Source of the DNA: Cryptomeria japonica
Taxonomy: Eukaryota > Streptophyta > Pinopsida > Cupressales > Cupressaceae
Assembly (NCBI RefSeq): GCF_030272615.1
Contig: NC_081405.1
Location: forward strand, 159,298,317 to 159,362,316
DNA: 64,000 nt
Direction: 5' to 3'
Part shown: positions 59,760 through 64,000 of the stretch, in pieces
How positions within the stretch are numbered: position 1 is the stretch's first letter
Layout of the letters: each line of letters begins with the position of its first letter
The notes under the pieces: model-generated
Told to the model about the DNA's origin: nothing
What the model saw: only the letters and a program-made list of their open reading frames with translations
The model's database searches: none
Position numbers and translations under genes: made by a program

Positions 59760-60050
59760 TTGATTAAGCTCCTTCTAACAACAGCAGATGAGGATGTTGA
59801 TGTCACTAAGGCTAAGGCTGAGGCTAAGTCTGAGCCTGACACACAGGCAAATATCATGGTTGCAGAATGTTCCAGGACCTATCTTAGGCACACACGTAGG
59901 ACGGTTGTAGGGTCGAGTGATCAATGTTCACTGATATTGGCTCCTCTGAGCCTTAGACTTCTAGGCTCTAGCTTTTATGTTGATCTTGATATATGTTTTG
60001 AACTTTTGATGACATGGATTTCATATTCCATGAATTTTGTAGACATTTGA
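59760..60050 (+). pseudogene. hAT transposase C-terminal remnant in C
   Basis: An open frame with a Lys/Glu/Ala-rich part and CSRTYLRHTRRTVVGS, the counterpart of SSRTYLRRLHRG in hAT B. No catalytic residues are present. It ends about 290 bases before the right terminus. Confidence 0.5.
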
Positions 60051-60394
60051 CACTATCTATATTTCTAATGTGTTATTTAGTTTAGCTTATTTCCTTCAAC
60101 GCAAGCCTAAAATTTGCAATTATACTTATGTGATCAATGTAAACTTGTGTATGGGCTTCTATTTGATGAGATTATTGTGTCTTTAATGTTTATTTATTAA
60201 AAAACACATGAAAGAAGTTTAAATTCGTTAAAAAACTTTGAATTTATTGGGTTTTTCAATTCGTCGAGTGTTGGCCGAGTCTGGGCATCGAGTCCAAGTC
60301 CAAGTCAAAAATCAGCTTGCCGAGTCCGAGTCTTGTAACTATGCTTTAGATAGACGAATTCCTTATGGAACTACTTTCTACTTAACCAAAGATA

Positions 60395-60592
60395 GTTCAC
60401 AATGCCATAGACTTAGTGAATGATTTGATTTGTTCTTTACACAAAGGGACTTATGCTTAACTGGAACTAGAACATGAATACTAAACTAATTCAAAGTTCA
60501 AATAATAGACAAAAAGATGAAGGGTTAGGGAAATCTAATCTAAACCTAAGGAAAATGAAGATAATGGATAATGCTTAGATAGATAAATTCTT
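60395..60592. repeat. Direct repeat, copy 2
   Basis: It runs from CACAATGCCATAGACTTAG to GATAATGCTTAGATAGATAAAT and matches both ends of the repeat at 57196-57894, without its middle. Confidence 0.6.
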
Positions 60593-63500
60593 TAAATCAA
60601 GCTTTCTTTGCCATGATGACAACAACTATACAAAATTGATGCGATCTCTAAAGGTGATGAAACATTTTCATATTGTCAACATCCATTGAAATACCCAATG
60701 TTGACACAATCAAATGATCAGTCATAATCGAACTAAGATCAAAATGAGGTTCAGGCTAACCTTACACTACAATTTGCAATCAACAAATTGTAAATGGTAT
60801 GAACGAAGGAATTCATCACATATCTCCACATTTCTCCATAAAAATCAATGAAATTCAACTAAAATTTCATTAGTAGAAACCATGCAAAATGTTGAAACAA
60901 CACATAGAGCTCTACCACATCTTCAATGAAAATTATGTATTTATTGCGACATAGTCTTGGCTACAATTTCTTATCTCCTCCTACTACTTCTAACTTCTAC
61001 TATTCTATCTATTAACCTTTACAAATGAAAAGGCCAATCCTTTTATAGACTTCCAATTACAAAATGAAGGGCCCAGATTGATTCTAAATCAATGACCAAG
61101 ATAATTCAATGAAACCCTACGTGGAGTTAGTTATAACCACCACCTCCTTACATTTAATATCCTCCAACAAGAAAATTACAAATATTTGAATGTGTGCCCT
61201 TTTAGAGAAAGGATCAATGAGAAAAATGAGTTGTAATATCTCATTAAATATAATTTCACATGCTAACTTGTTGATGAATCAGGTTCAATGAATTCGGACA
61301 TGCTAACTTGTCATTATTTGATTGGTTGAGATGAGTAAGTGCCACCTCATCTTATACATCTTGCAAAGTTTCTTCTCCTTGCATTTCTAGCAATATATTT
61401 TGATACTCAACATCATCATCTCCATTGGATGAGTTTCTAACTTTGATTCTATCTTGTCTTTAGGCTTCATCTCTTTCGCACTTCATCTTCATCTTTGGAA
61501 TCCTTCATGATGTCCTGATATCTTGGATGTCCTTGACCTCCAATCGTTTTCCTCAACATTGTGATGTCTTTCATCCTATTCCATCATTGTAGAGCAATCC
61601 TTGGAAAGCTCCATCTTTGTCATCCTCTTGAATATCTTGATCTTTCCTCGCATTGTTGATTCCTTTTCCATCCGCTTCCTTGCATCATACCTAAAAAAGA
61701 AAGGGAAATTACCTTGGATTAAAGTCACAGATAAACAAGTTTATTAATTCCAAATTTTGGAATTTCTAAGGTGAAAGTGAAAGTTCATATTCTTGAATTC
61801 CTAATTCTTTTCAAGAAGAATCCTTTAAAGGAAATTAATGACAATCATCCTACAAGGAAAATTATGAAACAAAGCAATCTTAAATTCATGAGGTAGTAAA
61901 ATCCGTCACATCCTTGTAGAAATATGGCAATAACACCTTCTGCACAAGATTTTCCACAAAACTGAACCTTAAAAACTTTTAATTTGTCCTCCGACAGTTT
62001 TGGATTGGCACCTTAAAACATAGGATTTTCTAGAAATGATGTTCAAGAGTTGGAAATTGCTTGAGTTAAGGGAGAATTTTTATCAAGTCTGCATGTAATT
62101 TCACAAGCTTTACTCCAGAATTGCCCTCTTTTAGGCTTCAATAACGAATACTTCCTTTAATCGCTTCCACCTTATCTTTGCTTTGCAATGAGATTTGCCC
62201 TAATCTGCCTTCTCTCTGCTATGAATTTGCTTCTTTTCTACTTCTGATTTGCCTTTAATTCACTTGGAAATGGTTTGGAATTGAATTGAAAATAATTCTC
62301 ATTGGATTCCTCTTTTGTATGCACCTTAAACACCTTAGCAAGGGTTGGCTATGAAGAGTTTAATTTCTATTTTTTATATTACAACTTTGCTTGATTCAAG
62401 TCGGCCCTCATTACTCTTGTTTCATCTAAATTCACACGTTTTGGAGAGAATTTGTGTGTTTTCTTCTATCAGGTCAGCTTCTTTCCACGTGGATTTTCTT
62501 TGCATTCTTAAATAAGGTCAGCCTCTTTGCGGATGATTTCATCTTGCTTTGAAGATTTATAAATATAATGTTGAGTGCTCACCTTCTTCCAAGCAAATTT
62601 TGACTTGTGCTAATAATTGTTAGCAAATTCTACCTTGCTTAAGGATTTTCTAGCAAATTTTCTCCTTCTACAAGGATTTTAAGGTGGAAATTTGACTTGT
62701 CTATGGATTACAAGGCGAGATTTTGACCTAAATAAGGACTCTTCGGCACAATTTTCATGTATTCTTGGACTGTTGGGTATGATTTCCATGTATTCCTAGA
62801 CTGTTGGGCGTGATTTCCATGTATCCTTGGGCTGTTGAGCGCAAATGAGGGTTGTGCAAGGACTGTCTAGTGCATTTAAGGGGTAGACAAGAACATCTTA
62901 GCGCTAATTAGACTTTGAGAGGGATTTTTCCTAGAGGATTTGAGAGTGGAGGCGGACTATGAAGTGGAATTCCAAGGGAATCAGGGACTTGTGAACAAAA
63001 ATCCATGGATGGACAAGCACTAGAGGGCACAAATTCATGAGAGACAAGGACTTTTACATTTTCTCATTTTTTTTCCTCAAGTTTTTCATGATTTTCCCAT
63101 TGTTACTCTTTCACTTTTCCACAATTTTCCCTTGGATTTTCTTTGATTTTCCCTCACCGTTGAGTCGGAACTTGACTTACACATGGATTGCCTTGCACAT
63201 TCATTTCACACATCTCATCATGAAATTGACCTCTTCTAAGGTGGAAATTTGATACTAGCATAAATTTCTAGGCGAGATCTTAATATATCAATGGATTTAC
63301 AAGTGGAAAACCATGGTTGACAAGGATTATTAAATGTGATTACATTATCCAAGGATTCTTAAACAAGGCTTCTTGTTGAGCATGGATTTTAATGTGGGAT
63401 TTTCATCATTTTATCCTTCTAATCCACACTTTCATTTCTTCTTTCATTTTGTTCAAGGGAATCAAATTCACCACATTATTCCTAAATACTTTCCTTGACA

Positions 63501-63787
63501 ACATTTTTTGATAATTTTGCGCTCAATTGCAAATCTTGAAGATCTCATTCATGGACTTTGAATGAATTTTTAACTTGATCATACCCCTCCAAGGATAAAA
63601 CTTTCCACTCTAAGTTGTATCAAGGATTGATCAAAGTTCTCTTCTGGATTGACAAGACATTACTACCTTCCTGAATAGCTAGGAGACTAAAACTACTGCC
63701 AAGCTGAGAAAAACTAAGCCAAAGTGACTAACCTAGCAAGCAAAAAGGAGGGATCCCCATTTGCAATGGGACGTAAGTGTTTACAAC
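60593..63787 (-). mobile_element. Probable VI-family element on the minus strand, left end not found
   Basis: On the minus strand its right end begins TGTTGTAAACACTTACGTCC, then CCATTGCAAATGGGGATCCC, the counterpart of the element VI start. A TATA box is at 61040-61047 (minus) and is followed by sequence like that after the VI TATA box (TTTGTAAAGGTTAATAG; TTCATTGAAGA). It lacks the VI palindromes. The body (61700-63700) is made of short degenerate phrases such as CAAGGATTTT and GGAAATTTGAC. The left limit is given only as the end of the preceding repeat. Confidence 0.45.
62745..62845. repeat. Three tandem 34-bp units
   Basis: Three near copies of TTTCCATGTATTCTTGGACT followed by GTTGGGCGTGA, inside the non-coding body of the minus-strand element. 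Confidence 0.8.
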
Positions 63788-64000
63788 ACAGCACTAGTAC
63801 CAATTCAAAAAAATGTTTCTGAAAATTTCAAAGATAAAGACCCATTCTGCACCCAGAACCTTTGGATAATTCCTTCCAACCTATCAACCGATTAGGAAAT
63901 GTATTCAAAAGGGAAGAAAATCACAAATTGAATTAAGGTACTTTGTCTTTGATTACAAGTGTGTGCAAAATGTGTTCATTCCATCTTAAAAGACCATTGT
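63788..64000. other. Right edge, nothing recognised
   Basis: AT-rich DNA beyond the element terminus, too short to assign. Confidence 0.4.

Larger units (their letters stand above)
57895..60343 (+). mobile_element. hAT derivative C
   Basis: Ends CATAGTTACAAGACTC and GAGTCTTGTAACTATG are inverted repeats (16 of 16), and CTTTAGAT occurs at 57887-57894 and 60344-60351, an 8-bp duplication. GAGTC arrays lie inside both ends. It carries a hAT C-terminal remnant but no BED or catalytic exon, and it has taken up a solo LTR of 1433 bp, without which it is about 1.0 kb, close to hAT B. Confidence 0.93.

Overview
The window is nuclear DNA of a seed plant, most probably a conifer. It is AT-rich. Almost all of it is transposable-element sequence stacked by repeated insertion: chromodomain-type Ty3/gypsy elements, one Ty1/copia element, long solo LTRs and hAT-type DNA transposons. 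The only ordinary plant gene sequence I can recognise is a pair of spliced beta-galactosidase (GH35) exons at 10109-10487. I see no tRNA or rRNA gene, no CRISPR array and no bacterial-style operon. The species is an inference from sequence style, not something read directly.

Left part (1-11017). A hAT element enters from the left edge on the minus strand with a BED-finger transposase exon, and abuts a reading frame of unknown function that carries five in-frame stops (about 1559-2593). An LTR-like block follows, then a minus-strand gag relic with its primer-binding site, a CA/TA microsatellite and a 1.8-kb solo LTR (6306-8121). The GH35 exons lie in otherwise featureless AT-rich DNA.

Middle part (11018-51780). 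This is a nest that can be read from target-site duplications (TSDs) and from interrupted reading frames. A relic element (V, minus strand) is interrupted by gypsy element II (minus strand, outer ends 12124 and about 44196). Element III (plus strand, 16714-39949, TSD CCCTG/CCCTA) sits inside the protease active-site motif of II. Element III holds two further insertions: a 2967-bp TGTTG...CAACA element (VI, 21819-24785, TSD GGACT) and a TGTTG...CAACA unit (U, 25450-38183, TSD CCACT). U carries a long, decayed reading frame of unknown family. Within U lie a young gypsy element (I, 26716-34455, TSD TCGAG) and a hAT derivative (B, 35599-36747, TSD GTTGATAC). Removing each insertion rejoins the interrupted frame. 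To the right, gypsy element IV (44764-51764) sits in a truncated LTR. By eye, LTR-pair divergence falls in the order expected from nesting: II and III several per cent, IV about 4 per cent, I about 1-2 per cent.

Right part (51765-64000). A decayed copia element (about 52290-57160) is split by a long non-coding block with a 45-bp minisatellite. A hAT derivative (C, 57895-60343, TSD CTTTAGAT) carries its own solo LTR (58214-59646, TSD CAGAG). The last 3 kb is repeat-rich non-coding DNA ending in a minus-strand relative of element VI.

No element has an intact full-length reading frame. Most nonsense codons fit C-to-T or G-to-A changes, as expected for long-methylated repeats. The observations most worth following are the ORF-bearing unit U, the 167-bp array of near-perfect 37-bp palindromes in VI, and an 8-bp-arm hairpin kept at a similar place in the upstream part of several different LTRs.
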